NCBI GenBank assembly: GCA_016946835.1
Contig: JACVTC010000033.1
Location: 724,001-788,000, forward strand
Reading direction: 5' to 3'
Length of the DNA stretch: 64,000 nt
Source: Neocallimastix lanati (nom. inval.)
Taxonomy: Eukaryota; Neocallimastigomycota; Neocallimastigomycetes; Neocallimastigales; Neocallimastigaceae
Part shown: in pieces, positions 1 to 11,631 of the stretch
How the letters are laid out: each line of letters begins with the position of its first letter
How positions within the stretch are numbered: position 1 is the stretch's first letter
Made by a program: the position numbers and the translations under genes
Notes under the pieces: model-generated
Database searches by the model: none
Seen by the model: the letters and a program-made list of their open reading frames with translations, nothing else
Told to the model about the DNA's origin: nothing

Positions 1-658
1 ATTGAAGTTCTGGTTGGGTCTATATCCACTAACAAAAGGATAATTATTAGAAATATTATTATGATTAAATTTTCTAACCTTTTGTATTGGGCAACTTCCG
101 AGTTTTATTCTTTCGACCTATTCGGCAATTTTACAAGCAGCTTCAATAGTCTTGGCTTTTTCATTGACTACCTTTTCATAAATATCAGTTCGACTACGTA
201 TAGAATTCTTGTAATCGTAGACTGATAATTTTGATTTATTCTCTGTAGATAATTGGCAGTAGTAATCCAAGTACCTATCGCTAAATTTCCCGGACACTTT
301 CATTTGGTATAATCAGAAAAGTTTTTAATTCCCAAAATCTTTCATCTTCGTTTAGATGATACCTTTCCAGGAGGATATCTCTACACTCTTCTAAATTTAA
401 AATTCTATTTGCTTCTACGAATTTGTCGCTAACAATTTGGATGGCTTCTTCTACAGTTCCTGACAAAATGAACTGAAATTTTTCTTCGTCATCAGTAACC
501 TTTTTATCTTTAACCAATTTTACATAACGATATACCAAGCTTTTACATTCTTATTATTTCTACCTATAATTGACAGTGGAATTTTTCTTCCTTCACGGTT
601 GGAGCTCATCTTCATATATTAAATGTATATATTATTATATATATATATATTTTTTTTC

Positions 659-714
<56 letters not shown>

Positions 715-999
715 GTTATTATTATTCAAATTCAAACTAATAATTAACAACTATCTACTAAAATATACTAAGATAAATTATTTCCTAACCCTAAAAATTA
801 TTATTATTAACTAATAATTATTTCCTAAATAATAAAAACTTTATTTACACTTAATTTTGAATTCAACAAATATGAATTATTAAATTCTAAATATGAAATT
901 TATTTATAATATTGTAGTATATGAAGATAGGTTAATCGTTTTTGTTCTGATTCGATTTCTCAGTCTCCTACTTCATATTTGACTACAATAACTCTAACA
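1..999 (-). mobile_element. Broken retrotransposon fragment with gag-like coding (fossil)
   Basis: Minus-strand open stretches at about 118-303 and 281-538 encode Gag-like helical sequence, for example FSDRYLDYYCQL and TIEAACKIAE, the usual style of a retrotransposon Gag core. The element runs off the left edge of the window, so no pol is visible. On the minus strand a TGTTAGAGT start at 999 matches the first bases of the LTRs described at 18361 and 20048, so 999 may be the outer end of a 5' LTR; its inner boundary is not clear. The copy is broken, with several breaks, and looks old. Gag-like identification is from sequence style only; a LINE ORF1 is the alternative. Confidence 0.5.
600..720. 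repeat. AT and TTA microsatellite
   Basis: A (TA)n run near 627-650 is followed by T-rich sequence and a (TTA)n run at about 663-712. The Leu-rich open frame across it is an artefact of the repeat. Confidence 0.85.
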
Positions 1000-1151
1000 C
1001 TAAATTTAATTAAAATGTTGAGAAACGAAGTCTTTAACCTCTAGACGTAATTTCTCAGAAATCTAACTAAATAATAAATATTAATTATAATTAATAACTA
1101 TACACTAATAAACCTATTTTTAACTCCAACCTCACAATTCGCACTAATTTT

Positions 1152-1334
1152 TAATGAGATATTCTTTATGTTGTAGCTGGTATAATAAGTGTATTTGAGT
1201 TATTAATAATTTTTATTAATTTTTTATTATTTTATAATTACAATATTATTTCTACTAAAGAAAAACAAAAACAAGAATAAGAATTAATATTAATTATACT
1301 GTAAAGTATTAATAATATATACTTATAAATAAAT
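1152..1334. repeat. Dispersed repeat, copy 1 (partner at 48410)
   Basis: This block and 48410-48586 are nearly identical by eye from GATATTCTTTATGTTGTAGC through CTGTAAAGTATTAATAATAT, with a few substitutions and small indels. Both lie upstream, in transcription sense, of minus-strand retroelement coding fragments, so the block may be the terminal or 5' part of a retroelement. No open frame is seen in it. Confidence 0.75.
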
Positions 1335-2110
1335 AGTAAATAGTATATAATAAATAGTAATAAATAATAAATAGTATATAATAAATAGTAATAAATAATA
1401 AATAGTATATAATAAATAGTAGTAAATAATAAATAGTAGTAAACAATAAATAATAATTATTAACAAATATTAATTAATAATAATAATAAATGATAAATAT
1501 TAAATAATAAATATTAAACAATTACATATAATAAGAAATAATAAATAGTAAATATTATATATTAAATAATAAATTTCATATATTAAATAATAAATATAAA
1601 AAATATTAAATATTAAATAATTAATATTAAATTATATAATACAAAGAAATAAATATTAATAAGTTATAATAAAAAGAAATAATAAATAATAAATAATTAC
1701 TAATAAATAATATATAATAAATAATAAACAATAAAATAAACAATAAATAATAAATAATAAATAGTATATAATAAATAGTAGTAAATAATAAATAGTAAAT
1801 AATTACTAACAAATATTATTTAACTAATAATAATAATAATAAAAATAAATATTATATATTTAAATATTAATTACTATAAATAATTAAATAATTATATATA
1901 TTTAAAAATAATAAATATTTAAATATTAAAAAACATATATAATTAGAAATAATTAGAAATAATAAATAGTAAATATTATATATTAAATAAAAAATTTTAT
2001 ATATTAAATAATAAATATAAATAATATTAAATATTAAATAATTAGTATTAAATTATATATAATACAATATAATACAAAGAAATAAATATTAATAAGAAAT
2101 AATAAATAAG
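1335..2110. repeat. AT-only tandem repeat field
   Basis: Built almost entirely of AATAAATAGTATATAATAAA-type units. Above this there is a longer duplication: the stretch around 1395-1690 recurs around 1755-2110, offset by about 360-420 bases with small indels. Clear anchors are AGAAATAATAAATAGTAAAT at about 1534 and 1955. The Tyr/Ile/Leu-rich open frame at 1627-1812 is a by-product of this repeat. Confidence 0.75.
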
Positions 2111-3826
2111 AAATAATAAATGTATTTAATTAATAAACAATTTAAAATAATTTTGTTTAATAATAAAAATATTATAAATAATAAAAAAAAATAATAATAA
2201 AAAAAAAAAAAAAAAACTATAAATATTATAAATAATAATAAATAAAAATAGAAATTTAATTAATTTTTAATTTATATTTATTGTTATTCATAGTTTAATA
2301 TTTAAAGATTAAATAATGAAAATAATAAAAATGATAAATTTTATTTCATATTATTTTATAGTTTTTATGGAATATTCCTTTTATTATTATTATTTTTTTT
2401 AAATATTATTTAATTTCTGATATTGTTCATTTATTTAATTATATATGATAAGATAAATTTTTTTTTTTTTTTTTTTTTTTGATTATTTTAAGGATAATAG
2501 CTTCATTAATTTAATTTAGAGATGATTTTTTAACGTTACACTGATATTTAATACAAAAAAAAAAAAATTTATATATATTCATATTAAAATATTTAAAGTT
2601 ATTTATTATATATTATATATATATATATATATTTTTTTTTCCAGAATTTTGCTTTTATTATCTTTAAATTTATTTTATTTTCCTTTTTACATAGTTAAAT
2701 AGTTATTGTTAGATCCCCTTTAATTTATATTTAATTTATATTTAAAAAATAAATATATATATTTAAATACATATGAGTTTAATTAAAAAAAAATTATAAT
2801 ATTATTAAAAGATTTTATTATTAATCTTTTTATTATTTCATTGAGAGAATATATTATATATTTATTCTATTATTATATTTAATTATTTATGAAATAATTT
2901 GTTATTTTATTATTAATAATTTTATTCATAAAAAAAATTATCCAAATTAAAAAAAAAAAAAAATAATGAAATGAATATTCATTTTATTACAAGTAATTTT
3001 TTTTTTTTTTTTTTTTAAACAATGCCGTTTAAATTTTAATATATGTAATTAATATTAAAAATATTAATTTTAATTACTTAGTTATTAACATTATATAGAT
3101 TGTAGTAGATTAAAAAAAAAAAAAAAAATTAAAAGAAACTTTTTTTTTTCCTTTGTTAATTATCAAACAATTTCTTAGCATTGTTTATTGTTTTATTTTA
3201 TTTTATTTTTTTTTTATTACAATATATTTTTTTAAGTATATTATTAAAAAATAAAATAATAATAAATTAAAAAAATAAAATTTTTATTTTTTATAATAAT
3301 ACATTAATAAAAAAAAATATATTGTATTAGATGAACTGAATAGTATATAAAAAAGCAATGAAAGACCAAATAAAAAAATTCTTTAAAAAAATTTTCTTTA
3401 AAAAAAAATATTTCTTTAAAAAAAAATTATTTCTTTAATAAAAAATATTTCTTTAATAAAAAATAAGAAATAAAAAAAAAGTCATTTTTACTTTTTATTT
3501 AATAAATTAAAACACATATATAAATATAATATATATAAAATAACTATTAATAATAATATTGAAAAATAATAAAATAATATTTCAATTGAAATATATATAA
3601 ATATCTTTGTGCAATCAAATATTTATTATAAGTAAAAAGTAACACCAAAGCTAAAACAATATAAGAAAACTTTTTTTTATAATCAAATATATATTATAAA
3701 TAAAAATTAATACAAAAAATTTTTAAGTTGATTTCTTTCTTTTTTTTTTTTTAAAAAAAAAAAAGAAAAAAAATATTTTAAAAGTTCAAAAAAAATATAT
3801 ATATATACATATATAAATTTATAAAT
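2111..3826. other. Non-coding AT-rich stretch upstream of the 3827 gene
   Basis: No gene seen. It holds many A and T homopolymers and AT runs. An imperfect duplication lies just before the gene: AATCAAATATTTATTATAAG near 3616 and a similar block near 3682. The latter part is presumably the promoter and 5' leader of the 3827 gene, but no specific element can be assigned. Confidence 0.6.
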
Positions 3827-4987
3827 ATGATATCCTATAATAATAATAATGATATAAAACCAATTCATAAAGATATTAAAGGAGACACACGATATCAAAA
3901 TATATTTGATTCTAATTCAGCTAATAATCACAACAGCAATAATTGGAATATGTGGAATAATGGACATAATGAATGGCCTATTAAAGATAATATCAATCCT
4001 TTCGGTTTTCCACCGAATGATAATACGAACAATAATAGAGAAAAAGACAATAAAATAAAAGATGATGGACATAGGAAAGATAAAAATATAGATGAAAGCA
4101 GAACTAAAGAAAGTTCAGATAGCATAGAAAATCAAAATGAGAATGAAAAAAATGATGAAAATAATAAAGAAAATAAAGATGAAAAAACCAATATTAATTA
4201 TAACCCTACTGACAATATTAATGATAGCAATGAAGATATTAACATAAATAAAAATTTAATTCAAATGAACAATAGTGTTGATAATAAAAATAAAAATAGT
4301 GAAAATTTTATAGGAATTGGTGGTAATATTACTATTACTATTCCAATATTTTCTTTGATAATAATTATAGTTCTAGGATTAATTGCTGTAGCTATTTTCA
4401 TCTTTTTCAAGATTAAAAAAAATAAAAGAAAAAAGGAAGAAGATGAAGATGATGACAATAAAAAAGAGAAAAAAATCAAACAAAAGAATACGATAGGTTC
4501 TCCTAATCGAAATTATGAAAATCCATATCCTATTCATGATTTATTTAAAGATCCCACTGAAGCCTGTCAAGATTACATTAATACCTTAGGTCGCTTAAGA
4601 TATAAAGATCCTATCGTTATGTATGATCCAGATCATCCTTCTCAAAGGTTTAATTTCTTTCCTTCACCTTCACTTGCATCATCCACATTTTCCACTACAA
4701 ATCCTTCTTCTTCTCATATCTATGTTCCTCAGTCCACCGTGGTAGATCCTCAATTAGAAAAAAGTACTATATTGCCCAGTAAAATAAGTCATATTAATCA
4801 ATCATTTAGTACTTCAATAACCGAATTAGATTCTTCTAATAAGCAAATACATTCCTTTAATGAATCTAATCCATTAATTGATAGCATAAGCATCATACAG
4901 TCCTCTGCTAGTCAAACCCAATCAATAATTATTCCAATAAATAATACTTCAATATCAAATATTGATACTAAGAGTGAAAGTAAATAA
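3827..4987 (+). CDS. Single-pass membrane protein, local family member 1 (no cysteine module)
   Basis: Function unknown; one of six intact paralogues here. 386 residues, one exon. Residues 1-165 are rich in Asn, Asp, Glu and Lys with no N-terminal signal peptide. A hydrophobic segment at about 168-194 (ITIPIFSLIIIIVLGLIAVA) is followed by KIKKNKRKK, so the C-terminal half should be cytosolic. The tail carries the family box at 242-262 (DPTEACQDYINTLGRLRY followed by KDP) and a second block FNFFPSPSLASS. Unlike its relatives it lacks the N-terminal CC module and the C-terminal MNLSIVN motif, ending in Ser/Ile-rich sequence. The start is the first ATG in frame after homopolymer leader sequence; a missing 5' exon cannot be excluded. 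Gene call strong, role unassigned. Confidence 0.85.
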   Translation: MISYNNNNDIKPIHKDIKGDTRYQNIFDSNSANNHNSNNWNMWNNGHNEWPIKDNINPFGFPPNDNTNNNREKDNKIKDDGHRKDKNIDESRTKESSDSIENQNENEKNDENNKENKDEKTNINYNPTDNINDSNEDININKNLIQMNNSVDNKNKNSENFIGIGGNITITIPIFSLIIIIVLGLIAVAIFIFFKIKKNKRKKEEDEDDDNKKEKKIKQKNTIGSPNRNYENPYPIHDLFKDPTEACQDYINTLGRLRYKDPIVMYDPDHPSQRFNFFPSPSLASSTFSTTNPSSSHIYVPQSTVVDPQLEKSTILPSKISHINQSFSTSITELDSSNKQIHSFNESNPLIDSISIIQSSASQTQSIIIPINNTSISNIDTKSESK

Positions 4988-6585
4988 GAATTAATTTAAG
5001 AGAAAAAAGAATGGGTATCTATAAAAAATGGAGTAAAATTTTAAGTAATGAAGTAACAAAAAATAACAATACCATTATTTATTAATTATAACTAATTTTT
5101 TTCTTATTACGAAATATATTCTTTAGAATACATTTAGAGTAGTAGTTTATAGAAGTAAATTATTTATTAAAATACTTAATTATAGTTTTAATAAAGTAAC
5201 TTATTAAAACATAAATATGTACTTTTATTACTATATAATATATATAGATAAGAATACTGATAATTAAAAAAGAGTAAATACAATTATTATTGTTATTTCA
5301 TAATACATATGTATATAGTTTATAGTTTTGATGACCAAATTTGATTTAACAATGATAATTAATGGAGAAAAAAAAAAAGATATTTAATAATAATAATAAA
5401 AAATAATAATAATAATAAAAATAAAATAAAAGAAAAATAATAAATTAATAATAAAAATCTAATAATAAAAATAATAATAAAATAAAAAAAAAAAAAATAA
5501 TAAATTAATAAAAAAAAAAAAAAAAAAGGTGATCAATTTTAAAGAAAAATAATAATATAAAATAAAAATTTTTATTATTCTGTGTATTAATTTTATTAAT
5601 AAAGAGACATTTAAAATAAAGGTAAATATGATAAATGATACATGAAAAAAGAAAGAATGAAAAAAAAAAAGTTTATATATTTATATATTTATATTATAAT
5701 ATATATACATATATTTTTTTTCTTTGAATTTTTTTATTGAAGTCTTATTAAAATGCTAAACATACATAAATAATTTAGAATAATGTTTTAAATTTAGTTA
5801 ATTATTATTTTTTTTAATCATTTTATTCAATTTTATTATTTATATTATTTAATACAATCTCTTCTTTTCTTATTAGATATTCCATTCATTATTTATTTTA
5901 TTAAATTAAAAAAGTATTTTACTTAATATTCTATTTTTAATTTTATTTTGTATTATTATGATTTTTATTTATTAATTATACTTATTTTTAATAAAAAAAA
6001 TAATAAATATTTATATTATTAATAAAAAAATAAAAAAATATTTATAGTATAAATAAATGTTTTAATTTTATTAATAAAAAAATATTTATATTATTAATAA
6101 AATAAGAAATAAAAAAATTTGATTTCTATTTATTAATTATACTTATTTTTAATAAAATATGAAATAATAAATATTTATATTATTAATAAAATAAGAAATA
6201 AAAAAATATTTATAGTATAAATAAATTTTTTAATTTTATTACTATTATTTTGTATCTTAATTGAATAATAAATAAATATTAAATAAATATATAAAATAAA
6301 AAATTATAAAAAAGTAAAAAATAAATAATAAAAAATAATTTAAAAATATTTTATAAATATATAAAATTCATTAATAATAGTAAAAATTATTATTTAAAGA
6401 AAATATTTAATAATATTTATAATACTAAACATAGAAACTAATTAAATAGTTTTTTTATATAAAGTAAATTAAATCGTAAAAAAAAATTTTTTTTAATAAA
6501 TTTATTGATACAAAAATTTAAACATTTAAACTTTATTAATTAATATTTTGTTAAAAAGTGATTTTAAATTTAAATTAAAAGGAGA

Positions 6586-6621
<36 letters not shown>

Positions 6622-6675
6622 TAATAATGTTTATTATAAAAATGCTTGAAAATAAAGTAATGAAATTTTTACTTT

Positions 6676-6720
6676 AATTCTTGTACTGTGTCTCTTTCTT
6701 GGAGACACAGTACGAGAATT
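6676..6720. repeat. 19-bp hairpin with GC-richer stem
   Basis: Left arm AATTCTTGTACTGTGTCTC, loop TTTCTTG, right arm GAGACACAGTACGAGAATT: 18 of 19 stem positions pair. It stands out in an almost GC-free background. It could be a transposon end pair, a transcribed hairpin or a 3' processing element; nothing here decides. Confidence 0.8.
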
Positions 6721-6761
6721 ATTAATTATTATGCCAGTAATAATATTTATATTTCTTCTAC

Positions 6762-6795
6762 AAAAAGAAAATATATTTATATATATTTTCTTTTT
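6762..6795. repeat. 15-bp perfect hairpin
   Basis: AAAAAGAAAATATAT and ATATATTTTCTTTTT flank a 4-base loop TTAT. The base composition makes chance inverted repeats common, so this carries less weight than the neighbour at 6676. Confidence 0.5.
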
Positions 6796-7255
6796 AGTTA
6801 ATTATACAAAAAAAAGAAAAAGAAAATAAAATCTAAATATAAACTTTTTTGTTTTTTTTTATTTTATTTATGTATGGATTATTTAGTTTAATTATTTCTC
6901 TTTTTTAAAATATATATATAAAGTATTAAAATTCTGAGATATATATATATATATTTTAAAAATAGAATAAAAATAAAAATAAAAAAATAATAATTAATGA
7001 ATAAAGTTATTTAATAGAATATTTTATTCTTTTGATAAACATCAAAAAAAAAAATATAATATATATATAATAAAATTAATAATACAAAAGTTGTTATAAA
7101 TATTATTATTATTATAAAATATCAATATTTTAACGCTTATTGAGATATAAATACTTTTTAAGTTCAAAATATATATATGAATATTAATATTCTTATTTAA
7201 AATTGTATTTAATTACTTCATTATTTAATAATTAGTATAAATTAAAATAAAAAAA

Positions 7256-7950
7256 ATGATTTTAGCTTCAAGAAATTCTTTGTCATCATCTCTTCCACCT
7301 TTTCAATTTTCTCTATCAAAGGAAGTTTCTTTCAAATGAAAATTATGTTTAATTATAATCAATATTATCCTGGATTAGGTATAAAATTAGATGAAACACC
7401 CTGAGTCTGATAAACTACATAGCAATAACGTGCAATTCTCAATATCTGGTATATTAATAGGGGTCATGATTACTATTATAATTGGAATTATTTTTGTAAT
7501 TATTTATATTAAGAAACAAAGTGAAAAGAACCCAACAGAAGTAAATAAAATATTTATTAAATCTAAACCAAAATTTGATCATTCTATACCTTTTAAATAA
7601 AGATGAAATGAAAGAACCACTGGAATCCTGTAAAGAACTTATTAATGCTTTAAGTTACTTATAATATATAGATCCACCATTGGAAAATGATTATAAAAAT
7701 CAAATTTCTACATTTTATAGATTTAATTAATCTCCCACACTTGCTTCTACAGTCAGCTTTTTTTGTTTTTTATGCAATATTCTCAATTTGAAAAAGGTAT
7801 TTCACTTCTCGACTAAGCAAATTCATTGATTCTTTCCATAAAAACGACTTTATTTCTCAATTTTTTGAATTAGAGATGAAAAGTCCTAAAAGTAATTCTC
7901 TTCCATTTTTTTTGAAATTAAGTAATATCATAATCTCTTTATTAAAATGA
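7256..7950 (+). pseudogene. Decayed member of the local membrane family
   Basis: An open frame at 7391-7600 encodes a transmembrane helix (SGILIGVMITIIIGIIFVII) followed by KKQSEK, as in the paralogues. After a frameshift near 7600 the family box continues as MKEPLESCKELINALSYL, then a stop, then YIDPPLENDY, a second stop, and SPTLAST, matching the SPVLAPS block. Farther on (about 7806-7950) FELEMKSPKSNSLPF resembles the C-terminal SPL/SFLSS region. The cysteine module is not recognisable; the ATG at 7256 opens a short Ser-rich frame that may be its relic. At least one frameshift and two stops show it is dead. The outer ends are uncertain. Confidence 0.85.
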
Positions 7951-8280
7951 AATAATAACATTAATAAAAAATATATACTTATTTGTTTTTCTATTTTAAA
8001 TATTGAACTTATATCAATTCCAACTTCTAAATATTTTCCTTACTTGAAGTTAATACAAAACAAAAATGACAAAAATTATAATAATATTAATGATAATGCT
8101 GTTGATATTAAAATGTTAATAATATTAATATTATTATGGATGTAATTTTATTAAAGATATTTAGATTATATAATTATGACTTTTGATTAATAAATGATTA
8201 TTATTATATAATTTATGATTAAAATGAAATTATTTATAATATAAAAATATACAATAAATATTTATTTTTGCAATAATATT

Positions 8281-8384
8281 TAAAGTCTACGACAGCAGCA
8301 ACAATTATTACAATATGTAAATTAATTATATTTAAAGTCTACGACAGCAGCAACAATTATTACAATATGTAAATTAATTATATA
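8281..8384. repeat. Perfect 52-bp tandem duplication
   Basis: Two head-to-tail copies of a 52-base unit that contains CTACGACAGCAGCAACAATT, the first at 8281-8332 and the second at 8333-8384, with no difference I can see over at least 50 bases. Recent duplication of non-coding DNA. Confidence 0.9.
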
Positions 8385-8906
8385 TATATATATGTAATAT
8401 ATAATTAAAATTAAAAATTTATTTTTATATATTTTCAATTATTTTCATAGAATATATAAAAACATAATAAAATATATATATATATATATATAAACATAAA
8501 AAAACATAAAAAAAAGCATTATAAAAAATAGAAATTAAAAAAAAAAAAAAAAGAAAAAAAAAATTATTAAATTATTAAAAAATAAATAAAAAGAAGTAAT
8601 TAAATAGTAGATTAATATTTTTTTTATACAATCATATATAAAAATAAATAAGTAAATTATAATCAGGTTTAGAAATAAATAATACTGTGTTAATTATTAA
8701 AAAAATAAAATGTTTTAAATATTTTCTTAAATACTTTGTTAACAAGAAAGACTGAATAATAAGCATTAATTTATTTATAATAAATAATTAAATTTAAATA
8801 ATAAAATAAATAATAAAAATAAGAAACTAAATTATTAAATAATTATAAAAAAAAAAATTTCATATCAAATTGTTAAGATTTTTTTTCTTTTTCTTCTTCT
8901 TCTTTT

Positions 8907-9062
8907 AGGAAATTAAGAGCACCAGAGCACCAATGCTGAAACACTCAGTAAGGTCGTTCAGTAGGGACAATTCCGTCTTTATGGAAGTGTGTGACTACCT
9001 CAATATTCACACACGAGGTGGGGGGTTGAAGCCAAGGGTGATATACGAAATAAAATAAAAAA
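8907..9062 (+). mobile_element. SINE-like retroposon with A-rich tail and target duplication
   Basis: A GC-richer island of about 156 bases in AT-rich DNA. It ends in GAAATAAAATAAAAAA and is flanked by TTCTTCTTCTTTT at 8894-8906 and again at 9063-9075, a candidate 13-bp target-site duplication, though of low complexity. Near the start TCGTTCAGTAGGG resembles a tRNA A box (TRGCNNAGTNG), and GGGGGTTGAAGCC near 9021 resembles a B box (GGTTCGANTCC) with one base missing. A perfect 8-bp hairpin GTGTGTGA/TCACACAC lies at 8987-9014. The core TGACTACCTCAATA recurs in the island at 30796. tRNA origin is an inference. Confidence 0.6.
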
Positions 9063-9165
9063 TTCTTCTTCTTTTTTTTTTTTTTTTTTGATTGCTTTTT
9101 AACAATGATGAAAAAATGTTATAAAAATAAATAATAATTTGTAAATTAATAATTAAAAATAGTAA

Positions 9166-9203
<38 letters not shown>

Positions 9204-10798
9204 CCATCTTTCATAGAATATGTTATATTTTCTATATTTATTTTTATTTATTAATGTAAATAGACATAAGTAATAATATAATTATATGTGTAAAATATAT
9301 ATATATATATTCTATCTAATTTAATTATTGAAAAAAAGATTATTTTATAAGAAATAATTATTAAATTTGTCATAATTAAATTTATAAAGATGGATGTAAC
9401 TAAACATTATAAATAAATATAATCATAAACTATAAATTGATTATATTATAAATACATCATTTTTTTTATATAACAAGAATAATTAAAAATGCTATATTCT
9501 ATATTTATATTTATTCATTCATCTTTTAATTAATATTAATATTAACATAATTAAAAATGTATAATATATAACCATAATAAATATTAATTTTATCTAATTT
9601 AACCCTATATTTTTTATAAAAATATTAAATTATAATTATCTTTTATTTATAAAATTTATTAATTTATTTATTATATTTTATAATAAAAAAAAAAAAAAAA
9701 AAAGGGAAGATCTAATTTTAACAATCAAGAATATATTTTTGTTAATATGAAAAAAAATGGTGATATAACCATAATAAAGATAGATATATTCCATTGATTT
9801 TAAAATTGAAAAAAAAATTTTTTTTTTTACAAATTATATTCAATATTGTTAAAGTTCGACATAATATTTAAACTTTTGTACATTAAAGTATTATAAATAT
9901 TTATAATATTTGATTATGTAATAATTTGTATGTATTGTAAAATATAAAAAGAAAATTTTTTTATGAAATTAATATTATGAGTCTTTTAAATACTTTATTA
10001 AATCATATAAATTAATAAATAATAAATAAATTTTAATTGAATAATAATACATTTTGTTGTTTATACATCATCATATCTTATATTGACTTCTTAACAAATA
10101 TAAAATTATGTAATAAAAAACATATAATTAATTAATTAAAAATAATAAATAAATAAAAAAAACAGTGGTAAATTTTTTAATTATATTTATTTTGTTTTGC
10201 TTTATTTTTTTTATTTTATTTTTTTTAAATTTTTTTTTTTATTTCTTTTTTATTATTATTATTATTATTAATTAAATTTGTTTTTTATTTTTATAAAATA
10301 AAATATTCCATAATAATGCTTTTTTCAATACAGTAATATTTATAAATATGAATAATAATTATGATTATGAATATTAATCATTAAAATAAATATAAAGATT
10401 TATTATAATTTTAATGTAAAAAATGTGGTGTTTTTTATTATTGACTTATTTTTTTTTATATCAATATATATTTATATTTTTTTTCTACCTTTAAAATACT
10501 TTCTTCTCAATTTAAATATATATAAGAAAAATATATATATTTCTAAAATACAATATAAAATTCATTACACTTTTTTTTTTTTAAAAAAAACATAGTTAAT
10601 ACTATCAATTACAAACTAATAATTAATAAAAGTAAATTAATATTTATACTTTAATATACTTTAATATAGGAAAACTTTATTATAGTAAATAATTATAAAA
10701 GAGAAAAATACTAGAAATAGTTTAGTTCTCTGTCCAAGAATAATAAATACTAGATTACAGTAATTCTTTAGATCAAATTATAAGAATAAATATTAGTT

Positions 10799-11017
10799 TT
10801 AGGAATAAATATTAGTTTTCATTTTAAATAATAATATGTAATTGTAATTCTTCTTATTAATAAAATTTAAATAAAATAATTTTTCATAAAAACACATAAA
10901 TTGTTTCCCCCGTTTAAAAGTACAAATCTTAAAAGAACCGAACCTGGAATGCATTTTATTAAAACAATACTCAATATATATAAAGCATTTTCCATAATTA
11001 TCCATGTTAACCGTCAT
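10799..11017 (-). CDS. Possible small ORF or gene relic, unknown
   Basis: A 72-residue minus-strand frame with ordinary amino-acid composition, unlike the repeat-driven frames around it: MTVNMDNYGKCFIYIEYC, then HSRFGSFKICTFKRGKQF. The second half drifts into Asn/Tyr/Lys typical of translated AT-rich DNA, so the coding part may end about residue 50. No family recognised. It could be an exon or a relic of a decayed gene. Confidence 0.25.
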   Translation of the reverse strand: MTVNMDNYGKCFIYIEYCFNKMHSRFGSFKICTFKRGKQFMCFYEKLFYLNFINKKNYNYILLFKMKTNIYS

Positions 11018-11109
11018 GTTATTAATTTTAAATCACTTAATAATTAATATAAAAAAAAATATAAATTAAAAATAATATTTTTTATTAATATTTTATTATT
11101 TGTTAATTT

Positions 11110-11147
<38 letters not shown>

Positions 11148-11216
11148 TCTATTTAATTAATAATGAAATAATGTTAATTATAATGTATATTGAATATTTT
11201 TTTTTTAATTTTTTAT

Positions 11217-11395
11217 GCATTATTTATCTATTTATTTATTTATCTTTCTACATATTTATTTATTTATCTATTTATTTATTTATTTATCTATTTATTTATT
11301 TATCTATCTATTTATTTATTTATCTATCTATTTATTTATTTATCTATTTATTTATTTATCTATTTATTTATTTATTTTTTTATCTATTAATATTT
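11217..11395. repeat. TTTA / TCTA tetranucleotide microsatellite
   Basis: About 45 tetranucleotide units of TTTA with interspersed TCTA. The Tyr/Leu/Ile frames open here in all three forward frames, which is diagnostic of a 4-base repeat and not of coding. A T-run of about 34 lies just before it at 11112-11145. Confidence 0.95.
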
Positions 11396-11600
11396 ATATA
11401 ATTATCTTTTTCTAAAATTTATAAATAATAAAAAAAATTTCTTTTTCTTTTAAAGAATAAAAAAATATATAATACTTATTGACCATCTATTAAATCACAA
11501 TAATTAATAAATATAATATATATTTTTCATATTTTTAAATATCATGTATTAAATATTCAATTAATAAAAAAAATATTTTAAGTAATATAAAATTAGAAAT

Positions 11601-11631
11601 AAAGGCTAAATTATACCTGTATTTAGCCTTT
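11601..11631 (+). other. 11-bp hairpin followed by a T run
   Basis: AAAGGCTAAAT, a 9-base loop TATACCTGT, then ATTTAGCCTTT running into about 12 T. Stem pairing is perfect and contains GGCT/AGCC. It has the shape of a hairpin terminator, but in a eukaryote this is only a shape; a T run would end Pol III transcripts. Confidence 0.5.

Larger units (their letters stand above)
4988..7255. other. Non-coding AT-rich stretch with a local duplication
   Basis: No gene. A block of about 115 bases at 5960-6072 recurs at 6121-6241 (shared ATTTATTAATTATACTTATT and TTTATAGTATAAATAAA), an imperfect tandem duplication. Two hairpins at 6676 and 6762 are listed separately. An (ATT)n run lies at about 6587-6621. 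Confidence 0.6.

Noticed and set aside
623-814. Leu-rich frame of 63 residues
   Set aside because: Translated (TTA)n microsatellite; no coding composition outside the repeat.
11171-11415. Three overlapping Tyr/Leu/Ile-rich frames
   Set aside because: All three forward frames are open because of a TTTA/TCTA tetranucleotide array.
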